Position numbers and translations under genes: made by a program. The notes under the pieces are model-generated. The model saw nothing but the letters and a program-made list of their open reading frames with translations, ran no database searches and had not been told where the DNA came from. A stretch of DNA of 64,000 nt from Paenibacillus sp. W2I17 (lineage in GTDB: Bacteria; Bacillota; Bacilli; Paenibacillales; Paenibacillaceae), in contig NZ_JAUSXM010000001.1 in assembly GCF_030815985.1 (NCBI RefSeq), forward strand, positions 1,922,001 through 1,986,000, given 5' to 3'. Of this stretch, positions 27,060 to 34,990 are shown in pieces. Within the stretch, counting starts at the first letter, position 1, and every line of letters begins with the position of its first letter.

Positions 27060-27138
27060 CTATAATCGTTGTGAATACCGCAACCAATCCTCGCTATTCG
27101 TTAACAAAGATATTTTGCCCTCTGAAATGTTGAGTCTA
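27060..27138 (-). other. possible gene fragment behind a GNAT gene
   Basis: About 24 codons (RLNISEGKISLLTNSEDWL and on to YSQRL) read openly to a TAG directly behind the GNAT stop, with no start or ribosome site. It looks like the tail end of a lost gene. Low confidence. Confidence 0.2.
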
Positions 27139-27600
27139 TCATTTTATTTCCAACCTGTAGATCACTTCATCATCTAAATTGGTTCTGTTCTCACTAAAGA
27201 AGGACATGCTCTTATACAAATTCTGTGCTATTTCATTATTCCGTTCAACCGTTAATGAAATAACCTTGCACAACGGATGCTGTTTTGTAATGTAATCTAG
27301 AATGGCTCTTATAGCGCGCTTTCCCATTCCTTTGCCTTGATAGGATTGATCGATTTGAAAACCACCAATCCAGTAATTATCTGTACTATCTGGCGTATAA
27401 CTTAGATAAAAGAAACCAAATACCTTCCCATCAATCTCAAGTACGTAAGGATCAAATGCTTCATCCCACGGTTTTATATAGGCGTAAGCGATCCCCTCAA
27501 TAACAGATGGAACTAATGACAATTGGTGTTCATACAAAGAGATCTTCAGCGCCTCTTCCCAATTCTCTCGTGTGACTGGTTGTATCTTTATATTCACCAC
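27139..27600 (-). CDS. GNAT-family N-acetyltransferase (BltD-like)
   Basis: A 153-residue acetyltransferase with GGFQIDQSYQGKGMGKRAI (motif A) and ERNNEIAQNLYKSMSF (motif B), a layout close to spermine/spermidine acetyltransferases. The start is one of two tandem GTG codons (27600 or 27597) behind AGAGGAG; the second overlaps the stop of the upstream P-loop gene as GTGA. Acceptor unproven. Confidence 0.85.
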   Translation of the reverse strand: MVNIKIQPVTRENWEEALKISLYEHQLSLVPSVIEGIAYAYIKPWDEAFDPYVLEIDGKVFGFFYLSYTPDSTDNYWIGGFQIDQSYQGKGMGKRAIRAILDYITKQHPLCKVISLTVERNNEIAQNLYKSMSFFSENRTNLDDEVIYRLEIK

Positions 27601-28163
27601 TGTATCTCCTCTTTCGATAATCTTTGATTACCTCTAAGGTTCTTTTCACTCTCACTTACAACCACTTCCAGATGATGTTCAATCAACTGTATCACTTGTT
27701 TTTTATTCTTCGTGATTGTTGCAGTCTTATGGTTTTTGTTAATTGTACATATAACTTCTTCTATATTATATTGATGGTTCCATTTCACAATCATCTTGCA
27801 TAAGTTCTTGAATGACTGCTTGTAATTCCACGGTCGCAAGCCCACTCTGGACAATACAAACCTTTTTATAATCCGATAATCTCTAATGAAAACATTTGGA
27901 GCTAATACAAAAATCAAATCCGCTTCAAGGATGGACTTAATTGTCCAATCTTTGCACTGTACTCCTTCTATAATCCAAGCCTTTGAACTGACAATAGACT
28001 GGATCAAGTCATCCCTAACACTTTCAGGATATCTCAGATTTTCTGCGCTTCTGTCCCATATGAGATTGTCTAATTCATAGGAAGGAATACCGTATTTATC
28101 CGACAATTCTTTGGCTAATGTTGATTTCCCACTGCCGCAAGATCCAATAATTCGTATTCTCAT
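27594..28163 (-). CDS. P-loop NTPase, small-kinase (FlaR/adenylate-kinase-like) protein
   Basis: A 189-residue P-loop protein. Walker A is GSCGSGKST at the N-terminus, then YGIPSYELDNLIWDRS, which resembles FlaR-type 'topology modulation' and shikimate/adenylate-kinase-like proteins. WIIEGVQ supplies the next strand, and WNYKQSFKNLCKMIVKWNH is typical of the family. The start at 28163 is 5-6 bases after AGGAGA; an upstream ATG at 28196 overlaps the previous stop as TGATG and is also possible. It sits in a coupled run of GNAT genes. Confidence 0.8.
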   Translation of the reverse strand: MRIRIIGSCGSGKSTLAKELSDKYGIPSYELDNLIWDRSAENLRYPESVRDDLIQSIVSSKAWIIEGVQCKDWTIKSILEADLIFVLAPNVFIRDYRIIKRFVLSRVGLRPWNYKQSFKNLCKMIVKWNHQYNIEEVICTINKNHKTATITKNKKQVIQLIEHHLEVVVSESEKNLRGNQRLSKEEIQW

Positions 28164-28195
28164 ACATTCTCCTGGCGATCTGTCGTCTTTGTTCA

Positions 28196-28762
28196 TCAGT
28201 CTGTTAGCTTACATCCGTTGGACTCATATTCTTTCTTCAAAAATGCATAGATAACATTATCAACAAATCGATTTTTCCAATAATAATGTTCTTTCAATAT
28301 TCCTTCTTCACTGAAACCAACTTTCTCAAGCAACTTTCTTGATCCCGCGTTCTCTGGCTCTACAAATGCTTCAATTCTGTTTAATTCAAGGTTCTTGAAT
28401 CCATATTCAACGATTTTCTGAGTTACCTCGGTCATGTAACCCTGCCGCCAGAACTCCGGTGCTAACTCATATCCCATCACAGCTTTATGATGTTGTTTCA
28501 TCCAACCATGAAATCCGCATGTTCCAATAACTCTACCGTCCGATTTCAAAGCAATTCCCCAGCGGATGACCTGACCATTCTCGAATCGTTCAGTCCATCT
28601 TTGTATGAGTTCTTCTGCTTGTTTTGTATTCTTAAAACTTTCTACATCGTAGAATCTTGTAACTTCATCTGAAGAAAAAATATGAAATATGTCTTGGTAA
28701 TCACTCTGTTTAATCTCTCTTAACAGCAGTCCTTTGGTTTCAAGTTCAGGAAAAGGACTCAT
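28196..28762 (-). CDS. GNAT-family N-acetyltransferase (RimJ/RimL type)
   Basis: A 188-residue protein with LLREIKQSDYQDIF at the N-terminus, LAPEFWRQGYMTEVTQKIVEYGF (motif A) and PENAGSRKLLEKVGFSEEGI (motif B), all typical of RimJ/RimL-like acetyltransferases that modify ribosomal proteins or small molecules. The ATG at 28762 is 8 bases after GAGGTG; a GTG two codons upstream overlaps the previous stop. Confidence 0.88.
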   Translation of the reverse strand: MSPFPELETKGLLLREIKQSDYQDIFHIFSSDEVTRFYDVESFKNTKQAEELIQRWTERFENGQVIRWGIALKSDGRVIGTCGFHGWMKQHHKAVMGYELAPEFWRQGYMTEVTQKIVEYGFKNLELNRIEAFVEPENAGSRKLLEKVGFSEEGILKEHYYWKNRFVDNVIYAFLKKEYESNGCKLTD

Positions 28763-28764
28763 AT

Positions 28765-29262
28765 TCACTTCACCTCAATCGAGTATACTGCTACATTTTT
28801 CCCAATTATATCTACGTCCTTCTCGTGTCTCATGCCATTCTTTTGCGCGACTTTCATAGAACCCACATTGCCATGTTGAATTAAAGATATTAATCTTTTC
28901 TGCTTCAAGTGATCGATGCCATATTCTTTCCACGCTTTTGCTTGTTCATATCCGTAACCCATTCCCCAGTATTGCTCTATAACCCAGTAACCAACTTCAA
29001 GCTCATCATTGCCTTCAATGATTTGAGGAATCAGTCCGGAGGTTCCAATTAACTTGTTATCCTCTTTATTAAATGCGAGGAACAGCCCTTTATCGTCTTT
29101 ATTCCAGTTGATGAACTTTTCCAGGCTTTGCATGGTTTCTTCCTTGGTCCAAGGTCCTCCATGTCTTATAAATTTCATCATATTCGGCTCACGTGTCATC
29201 TCAAAAAGTAAATCAAAATCATTTTTAGTATATTTCCGAAATATAAGTCGTTCTGTCTCCAT
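28765..29262 (-). CDS. GNAT-family N-acetyltransferase (RimJ/RimL type)
   Basis: A 165-residue protein with METERLIFRKYTKNDFDLLF, YWVIEQYWGMGYGYEQAKAW (motif A) and HGNVGSMKVAQKNGMRH (motif B). It is paralogous in design to the next gene, but the two are not close copies. AAGGAG is 12 bases from the ATG. It ends within the start region of the next GNAT gene, so the two are probably translated together. Confidence 0.86.
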   Translation of the reverse strand: METERLIFRKYTKNDFDLLFEMTREPNMMKFIRHGGPWTKEETMQSLEKFINWNKDDKGLFLAFNKEDNKLIGTSGLIPQIIEGNDELEVGYWVIEQYWGMGYGYEQAKAWKEYGIDHLKQKRLISLIQHGNVGSMKVAQKNGMRHEKDVDIIGKNVAVYSIEVK

Positions 29263-29289
29263 CTTTCTCTCAACTCCTTATTCTTCATA

Positions 29290-29649
29290 TCACTTCAAAA
29301 TCGTTTTTCCGCGATCTACTGTCGATGTGAAAAACGCTTGCCCAATCTCTTCTCGAAATACTTCTTTATACCGATGTCTTCCAATCTGATCAAAACGGGC
29401 TTGAACTCGCTTTACGTGTTGTGTATCTGATTTTATCTTTTTCTCAATCTCTTCGTATTGTTCAAAGGTATCGTATTCCCACATCGCAAAAATTTCGCTT
29501 GTTTCATCATCGATTGGTGTGTGCCATCTCCCAATAAGTCTTGATCCGTATTTCAATTGAGATGGCAGCAAAATATCATTAAATAGAGCATTAAACTCTT
29601 CTACAAAAGAAGTCGCAATAATATAGGTTTTTCTCCTATATATCATCAT
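29290..29649 (-). CDS. NIPSNAP-family protein
   Basis: A 119-residue protein with the NIPSNAP pattern: YGSRLIGRWHTPIDDETSEIFAMWEYDTFEQYEEIE, a ferredoxin-like alpha+beta fold. AAGGAGGT lies 4 bases before tandem ATG codons. The family has no agreed enzymatic role in bacteria. It lies between a methyltransferase and GNAT genes on the same strand. Confidence 0.75.
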   Translation of the reverse strand: MMIYRRKTYIIATSFVEEFNALFNDILLPSQLKYGSRLIGRWHTPIDDETSEIFAMWEYDTFEQYEEIEKKIKSDTQHVKRVQARFDQIGRHRYKEVFREEIGQAFFTSTVDRGKTILK

Positions 29650-29683
29650 CTGTACCTCCTTATATGTAATAGAAACAGTACAC

Positions 29684-30562
29684 CTATCTCGTCACGATTC
29701 CCGATGTAATTTTCATGTTCGGAGCATAGGTTAACCATGAGTTCTCATTAAACTCCTTAGCAAATAAACTCTCTGCTTCATATTCTCTATTCGCTTCTTC
29801 TGAATTCAGTCCTCTTTCCATCAATTGAGTAACAACTTCATGTTTCGCATTCGATTCCTGTCCCAGTCCTTCTTCTTTTAATGCATGAAAAAGCTTTTCC
29901 TTATCGGAATCTGCCATGTGTTGATCTAAGAAGTTAACCTTGTCACTCACCCGGCATTCTACATTTCTCAAACCAAGTTGGCTAAGCAGGATTGGAATCT
30001 TCATACCAATATTTCCATCTTTACCACTTTGTTCGGCATCCTCCTCGAACAATTTTTGGAGAATACCTAGCTGAATAATCTTGGATTGTTCAAGTCCATG
30101 TAATTCATAGTTTGACATATTAGCGATCCAATGAGGTTCAAAGCATATCATTCTACCCTCATGTACTACACTGTCGATCATCTTCTGAAGAATGGTGATA
30201 GGCTCTGTCATATGTAATAAGAAGGCATGACTTATCGCAATATCGTATTGACGTTTCACTTGCACCGTTGCAATGTCATCTACTATAAAAGTCGTTTGAT
30301 AAGAGGTCTTTGAGAAAATCTCTTTGGCCTGCTTAATCAATTCCTCACCCTTGTCTAATCCGGTATAGGTTGATCCTTCCGGTAATAAAGGAAGCAACTT
30401 CAATCCAAGATACCCATATCCACATCCATAGTCGATAATATCTACTGAATTTTCAATCTTCCATACACGTTGAACCAAAAACTCAAGATAATCATCGTTA
30501 TAATATAGCCACCGCGTATTTCTCAGATATTCAATTTGGTCATCCCAAGAGTAATCAGACAA
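29684..30562 (-). CDS. class I SAM-dependent methyltransferase
   Basis: A 292-residue protein. SAM-binding motif I is VDIIDYGCGYGYLGLKLL, motif II is YTGLDKGEELIKQA, then the acidic VDDIATVQ and DIAISHAFLLHM. The C-terminal part beyond about 190 is helical and probably holds the acceptor site. It uses a TTG start at 30562, 10 bases after AAGGAGGGG. The acceptor is unknown. Confidence 0.87.
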   Translation of the reverse strand: MSDYSWDDQIEYLRNTRWLYYNDDYLEFLVQRVWKIENSVDIIDYGCGYGYLGLKLLPLLPEGSTYTGLDKGEELIKQAKEIFSKTSYQTTFIVDDIATVQVKRQYDIAISHAFLLHMTEPITILQKMIDSVVHEGRMICFEPHWIANMSNYELHGLEQSKIIQLGILQKLFEEDAEQSGKDGNIGMKIPILLSQLGLRNVECRVSDKVNFLDQHMADSDKEKLFHALKEEGLGQESNAKHEVVTQLMERGLNSEEANREYEAESLFAKEFNENSWLTYAPNMKITSGIVTR

Positions 30563-31043
30563 GGCGATTCCCCTCCTTCATAAGATGTAATCGTATTCAT
30601 AAATATTCAAATATCATGGGAAACGGACTAGAGTGGTATTTAAACTCAGGCGATTTTCTAAGGAACACAAGACATCTTATTTCCCTAAATCATCTGACAA
30701 AAAAGCTACAAAGGGCTATTTTTTCTGGTATAGCGTGTCTCAGATTCCTTAGATTTCGGAGGGCGTTTCAAATTCCTGAATAAGACGTGTCAGATTCGTT
30801 AGCGTTAACACCTAACACCTAAACTCAACCCTATGTTAATGCATATCAACCTTTGTAATGATGATATTGTCCTCTCCACTATACAGTTGCTTCAAAACCA
30901 AATATTCCAATCACTTACATAAGTGTACTGCGAAAGCATGGAATGTTCTATAAACCTTAACAGTTAATCCCAAGCTTCTTTATCACCAGACCGATAGTAT
31001 TGTCCTCATATCATTCAAATCCGTTATATATTTGAGAGATCAT
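30563..31043. other. 480-bp gene-free stretch with degenerate repeats
   Basis: No open frame with a ribosome site was found on either strand. The central part holds three related units at 30733, 30763 and 30785 (see the repeat entry). The stretch separates the methyltransferase operon from the GNAT gene ending at 31044. Confidence 0.6.
30733..30802. repeat. three degenerate GCGTGTCAGATTCCTTAG-like units
   Basis: Unit 1 GCGTGTCTCAGATTCCTTAG, unit 2 GCGTTTCAAATTCCTGAA and unit 3 ACGTGTCAGATTCGTTAG lie at spacings of 30 and 22 bases. A looser match (ACAAGACATCTTATTTCCCT) lies further left near 30667. Such units recall short intergenic repeats of Paenibacillus genomes, but this cannot be checked here. 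Confidence 0.45.
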
Positions 31044-31589
31044 TCATACCAATTGCTCATATTCAGTTTTCAAGATACTCATGCAAACACTATCCCAGTA
31101 TTTCCCCTTTTTATATATCTTCTTTCTGTATCTTCCTTCTTCTTTAAAGCCACATTTTAAATAACATTTGTAAGCAATTTCATTATACTCGTACACTTCA
31201 AGTTCTAATCTGTTTAAATTTAGCTCTTCGAAGACAAACTTCTGTAGTAAACGGATTGCTTCACTCCCATAACCTTTACCTAAAAATTCTTTTCTCCCTA
31301 TTACAATTGCTAAACATGCAAAGCGGTTTTTATAATCAATTTTGTACAAATCAATCTGACCTATATAATCTAGCGTATCCTTTAACCCGATAATAAAACT
31401 TTTATTTGAAGACTTGCCTTCAACCATTGTCCTGAAAAAGACTTCCGTCTCATAACTCGAATGAGGATACAGAAAATTATCTGATAATGTCCCTGTGATT
31501 TCCGGGTCGTTCACCCATTGTTTGATGTAATCCACATCAGAATCCTGGTATTCTCTTAACACAATTCGCTCTCCATAAATACGAGACAT
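31044..31589 (-). CDS. GNAT-family N-acetyltransferase (RimJ/RimL type)
   Basis: A 181-residue protein with GERIVLREYQDSDVDYIKQW, IVIGRKEFLGKGYGSEAIRLL (motif A) and YEYNEIAYKCYLKCGFKEEG (motif B). The ATG at 31589 follows GGGGGG at 7 bases, a weak site; the frame reaches 31628 without a better one. The strong AT bias and the Lys-rich ending are typical of the neighbouring accessory genes. Confidence 0.86.
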   Translation of the reverse strand: MSRIYGERIVLREYQDSDVDYIKQWVNDPEITGTLSDNFLYPHSSYETEVFFRTMVEGKSSNKSFIIGLKDTLDYIGQIDLYKIDYKNRFACLAIVIGRKEFLGKGYGSEAIRLLQKFVFEELNLNRLELEVYEYNEIAYKCYLKCGFKEEGRYRKKIYKKGKYWDSVCMSILKTEYEQLV

Positions 31590-31715
31590 CGATAATCCCC
31601 CCAGCGAATCTTTTTTCTTTTGCACCACTCTTAATAAAATCTAATGCTTTTCTACCTTTTATTGGTTATTCAACGCTCGTGCATTTTTACAATTCGAAGC
31701 ATAATAACAGTACAG

Positions 31716-32246
31716 TTATTTCACTCGATATTTCTCATTATTTATAATTCCACTTACTATTTCAGGTAGTTGTGCTTCTGTAAAATGATTAGTATACAGC
31801 TTGTTATCTACTCTCAGATCCGGATGATTTTCAAACACATCCAGCAGAATTATACTTCTTTCTTTCATTTGATATTCTTCTGCTCTTAGGCGGTCTCTAC
31901 GAATAATGGTTTGACGATCAACCATTAATACAACATAGATTATGCGAACATGATAGTCTTCCAATTCTGTCATTAATCCATCAATGTCTTCCGGAAAGGC
32001 CACATAATCCAGAACTACATCGTATTTATAATCCAATAGGTTTTTCACTAGACTAGATATATTTTTCCAAGTTAAGTCATTTGTATCCTTATCAAGCCAG
32101 GGTTTACCTCGCCCTTTGACCGGAAAGTGACTAACCGCATCTCCTGAAATATACGCACTTTTATCTAAAGTCTGAACTAGCAGCTTTGAAGTTGTAGATT
32201 TCCCTACTCCAGGGGGGCCAGATAAAATATATAGATTTTTACTCAT
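31716..32246 (-). CDS. P-loop NTPase, small-molecule kinase-like
   Basis: A 176-residue P-loop protein with Walker A LSGPPGVGKSTTSKLL, ISGDAVSHF, the second strand DVVLDYVAF and a lid RRDRLRAEEYQMKER. The fold matches the AAA_33/zeta-toxin/chloramphenicol-phosphotransferase class that phosphorylates small molecules. AAGGAG lies 8 bases before the ATG. Substrate unknown. Confidence 0.82.
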   Translation of the reverse strand: MSKNLYILSGPPGVGKSTTSKLLVQTLDKSAYISGDAVSHFPVKGRGKPWLDKDTNDLTWKNISSLVKNLLDYKYDVVLDYVAFPEDIDGLMTELEDYHVRIIYVVLMVDRQTIIRRDRLRAEEYQMKERSIILLDVFENHPDLRVDNKLYTNHFTEAQLPEIVSGIINNEKYRVK

Positions 32247-32258
32247 TTCGTATTCTCC

Positions 32259-32753
32259 TTACAATATCTTTTGGAAACTTCCAATATCCAGCTTTCTATC
32301 AAATTTATATCCGATCTCTTTAAACAGAGCACATTGTTCATAACCATTTCTCTCAAATAATGATTTACTTCTTGTATTCTCCATGCAAATCGTCGCAATT
32401 AAGGTATGGAATCCTTGTTCTTTTGCAATCTTCTCAATAAAACGTAGTGCTTGTTTCCCCAAGCCTTTTCCCAAAATATCGGGCTTTAAATATATGGTGA
32501 CTTCACCACAAATATCATATGCCTGTTTACTCTTATATTGGGTGATCAGAACATAGCCCATCATTTGATTGTTTTCAAGAATTACGTAAGTTTTATACCG
32601 CGTATCCTTGTTCATCACAGTGGATTTAATCTGATCAAGATCTAATTCCTCCGTATGAAACGAAATCGTTGTATTCATTACATAATAGTTATAAATCACT
32701 CTAATTTCAGGGAGATGCTGTTCGGTTACCTCTTCAAAAGTCACAGTCGTCAA
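32259..32753 (-). CDS. phosphinothricin acetyltransferase-like GNAT protein
   Basis: A 164-residue protein with VIYNYYVMNTTISFHTEEL near the N-terminus, VTIYLKPDILGKGLGKQAL (motif A), ATICMENTRSKSLFERNGY and a FKEIGYKFDRKLDIG ending, the layout of Pat/Bar/MnaT-type amine acetyltransferases. A TTG at 32753 is the likely start, overlapping the stop of the DUF952 remnant (TTGA) and 9 bases after AAAGGAT. The acceptor amine is unknown. Confidence 0.82.
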   Translation of the reverse strand: MTTVTFEEVTEQHLPEIRVIYNYYVMNTTISFHTEELDLDQIKSTVMNKDTRYKTYVILENNQMMGYVLITQYKSKQAYDICGEVTIYLKPDILGKGLGKQALRFIEKIAKEQGFHTLIATICMENTRSKSLFERNGYEQCALFKEIGYKFDRKLDIGSFQKIL

Positions 32754-32955
32754 TTAGGTTCCATCCTTTTCAGTTCATTTTCTTCAACATATGTATGAAA
32801 TACCGCGTCTAGATTTAACTCACCGTAAATATGAGGATATTGCCTGCCTTCATTATACAGATCTTCCCATACAACTTTGGACTTTATTTTAGAATCCCAT
32901 TGATCAACGCGGCTTCCCACTCTTTTCTCGAGAGCAAATGTACAATCATCATCAT
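32750..32955 (-). pseudogene. DUF952 family gene, decayed
   Basis: Behind AGGAGGG a run of three ATG codons (first at 32955) opens a frame reading MIVHLLSRKEWEAALINGIL, the usual N-terminus of DUF952 proteins, which stops after about 23 codons. Another frame then carries KSKVVWEDLYNEG then YPHIYGELNLDAV, the usual C-terminal half. Full-length members are about 110 residues; here about 45 middle residues are absent and the two halves are out of frame, which fits an internal deletion. The alternative reading, a 75-residue protein from TTG at 32977, lacks a ribosome site. Confidence 0.7.
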
Positions 32956-32984
32956 AAAACCCTCCTATTAAAAACAAATGATAA

Positions 32985-33516
32985 TTATTTGGATAGGACC
33001 TTCCTCAATATGAGTTCTATGATTTCACTAGTCTCCAGATGATCGGTAATAATGCGAGTTTGAAATTGTTCATCCTTGAAAGCTTCAACACACTTTGGTG
33101 CTTGTTGATACTGCCAGCCTCCATATTCATCTCCGCGTTTAGCCAAACGATGATAAATCGTCTCTTCTGTAGCCGTAAGGCAAAAATGATGAATGTCCTG
33201 ATCGATCTCTTTCAACCCTTTATAGATGTAATGAAAGTTTTCCTCTTTATAGATGGTCATGGGGATAATTAAGTGTTTGTTGTATTTCTGCTTTACTTCT
33301 TTAGCCGTCTTTACGGTTAGAATTTTCCATAGATCGATATCTTGAAAATCATCCGTACGTTCCCTTTCCTCTCTACAATTCTCCGGAAGAAGTTTTCTGA
33401 GCATATAACCTATTTCTTCAGGATCGTAGATCATGCTGTTTGCAATTAAGGGCTGAAGTGCTTCTGCTGCAGAAGTTTTTCCCGAACCAAAACGCTCCAT
33501 TAATCATGATGATCAT
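32985..33516 (-). pseudogene. P-loop kinase gene with a frameshift in Walker A
   Basis: From the ATG at 33516 the frame reads MIIMINGAF and then loses register (WFGKNFC). The +1 frame continues FGSGKTSAAEALQPL, so the intended sequence is MIIMINGAFGSGKTS, the AAA_33-type Walker A. An extra T in the minus-strand TTTT run (33489-33492) explains the break. A shorter frame from ATG at 33500 (MERFGSGKTS) would lack the strand before the P loop. The rest (171 residues: YDPEEIGYMLRKLLP, LIIPMTIYKEENF, HRLAKRG) is intact. GGGAGTG lies 11 bases upstream of 33516. Real mutation or read error. Confidence 0.72.
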
Positions 33517-33624
33517 TTAATGAATTCACTCCCATTCAATGAATTTTTTCAATAGAAACCAGATTCTTCACATACAATTTCATCCATTATAAATGTTTTC
33601 CTTCCACTTTTGTGTTACAAAATG

Positions 33625-33675
33625 GCAAAAAACATAATGAAATCCCATTGGGTCAACCCAACGGGATTTCATTAT
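33625..33675 (-). terminator. strong terminator of the CE4 gene
   Basis: An inverted repeat TAATGAAATCCC-A-TTGGGT / ACCCAA-C-GGGATTTCATTA (18 pairs with one mismatch, 2-base loop). On the minus strand it is followed within a few bases by TTTTTT. Confidence 0.88.
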
Positions 33676-33706
33676 AGTGCATTAGTTTTCAATCAACCTA
33701 AGCTTG

Positions 33707-34771
33707 TTAATGTATTTCCAAGTAATCGATATATATATCCCATGTCCCGTCATCGGCTGTTACAACCAATTCAATGACCTGATTTCCCGTCCCATGGCTG
33801 ATATTATTCAAGGTATAAACCGCTGGAGTGCTTCCGCCAAAATAAAAGGTTCCCTTCGTCTGTCCGCCAATCTTCAAATCAACTCTAGCCATGTTGGCAT
33901 TGTTTGAAGCTCCACGAAGCGAGAAATTATGAGTGCTCGTTGCAAAATTCTGAGTGTATTTAACCAAATCATTGTTGGCATAAAGGACCACACCATTGAA
34001 AGGAGAACTGATATTACCGGTGTATTGTCCACCTTTGGTCATGTTCTCAGCTTCCACTTTTGTTCCGTTACTCGGGGGATTCGTAGTGCTATTATCGGGT
34101 GCGACTGCCCGACCGGTAGTTGATGAGATCATGCCGGAGCAAAGGCCACGATTCTTCAGATTTTGTGCAATCTGCGGAATGGCCTGAAGTGTCGTCTGGT
34201 ACTGATCATGCATTAGTATGACGTCACCACTTTTCATCGTGTTCACAGCTGCCACGATCTGGGCTGCGCTGGCACCATTCCAGTCTTTGGAATCTACGTT
34301 CCACAGTACTTCCTTCAGGCCGTTTTGGCTCACAACGGATTTCAAGGTCGCATTTGTCGCACCGTAAGGAGGTCTGAACAGTTTAGGTGAACTTCCGGTA
34401 ATGGACTGGATCGTCTGCTGTGTCCGTGTAATCTCTGACGACATCTGAGAGCTGTTTAATGTAGTCATGTTTGGATGTGTATAGGAATGATTGCCAATCC
34501 ACATACCAGCTGCCACCTGTGCATTAACCAGAGATTTATTATTTTGCGCATTTTGTCCAACATTGAACATCGTTGCCCGTAAGCCCGCCTGCTTCAACGC
34601 GTTAAGCATGTTTGTTGTATTTCCAGATGGGCCATCATCAAACGTCAGACCTACATAACCATTCGGACAACTTGCATCTGCAGCACGTGCATCGGGCACC
34701 GCCGGAATAGAAAACAAGGTACCGAAAAGCGCGAGAGATATTACCGCCTTTGCAAGCTTTACTTTCAACAT
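33707..34771 (-). CDS. secreted polysaccharide deacetylase (CE4) with C-terminal CBM36-like domain
   Basis: A 354-residue protein with a signal peptide (1-30, DARA cleavage). The NodB domain has TFDDGP (D45, D46), NHSYTH (H95, H99), RPPYGA (R133), SKDW (D163) and LMHD (H188), the complete CE4 metal and catalytic set. A Ser/Thr/Asn/Pro linker (about 215-233) leads to a C-terminal domain with EAENM, GVVLYANNDLVKY, SLRGASNN and TADDGTWDIYIDYLEI, matching the Ca-dependent xylan-binding module CBM36. Acetylxylan esterase is therefore the best guess, rather than chitin deacetylase. GAGGAGGT lies 6 bases before the ATG. A cre-like box lies about 80 bases upstream. Confidence 0.9.
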   Translation of the reverse strand: MLKVKLAKAVISLALFGTLFSIPAVPDARAADASCPNGYVGLTFDDGPSGNTTNMLNALKQAGLRATMFNVGQNAQNNKSLVNAQVAAGMWIGNHSYTHPNMTTLNSSQMSSEITRTQQTIQSITGSSPKLFRPPYGATNATLKSVVSQNGLKEVLWNVDSKDWNGASAAQIVAAVNTMKSGDVILMHDQYQTTLQAIPQIAQNLKNRGLCSGMISSTTGRAVAPDNSTTNPPSNGTKVEAENMTKGGQYTGNISSPFNGVVLYANNDLVKYTQNFATSTHNFSLRGASNNANMARVDLKIGGQTKGTFYFGGSTPAVYTLNNISHGTGNQVIELVVTADDGTWDIYIDYLEIH

Positions 34772-34849
34772 AAAGTTACCTCCTCATAATATATTCACAG
34801 CATCCTACCTTCTACACTCCCTCTCTTTATCGGACTTTCACCCCTCGAA

Positions 34850-34863
34850 AAAAAGCGCTTTCA
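34850..34863 (-). promoter_or_regulatory. putative cre (CcpA) box
   Basis: Minus strand TGAAAGCGCTTTTT matches the CcpA operator consensus (TGWAARCGYTWNCW) except at the next-to-last position. It lies about 80 bases upstream of the CE4 gene, consistent with carbon catabolite repression of a secreted polysaccharide enzyme. Confidence 0.6.
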
Positions 34864-34990
34864 AAAGTGTGTAAACCGCTGCGTCCTTTCTGAGAAAAGA
34901 ACTTTTAGTTCAAGGTGAGTTCAGTATAAACGATACGTTTATTTAAAGTAAATTGAATTTTATCCAAAATGTTCTATTTATTCACGTGTT

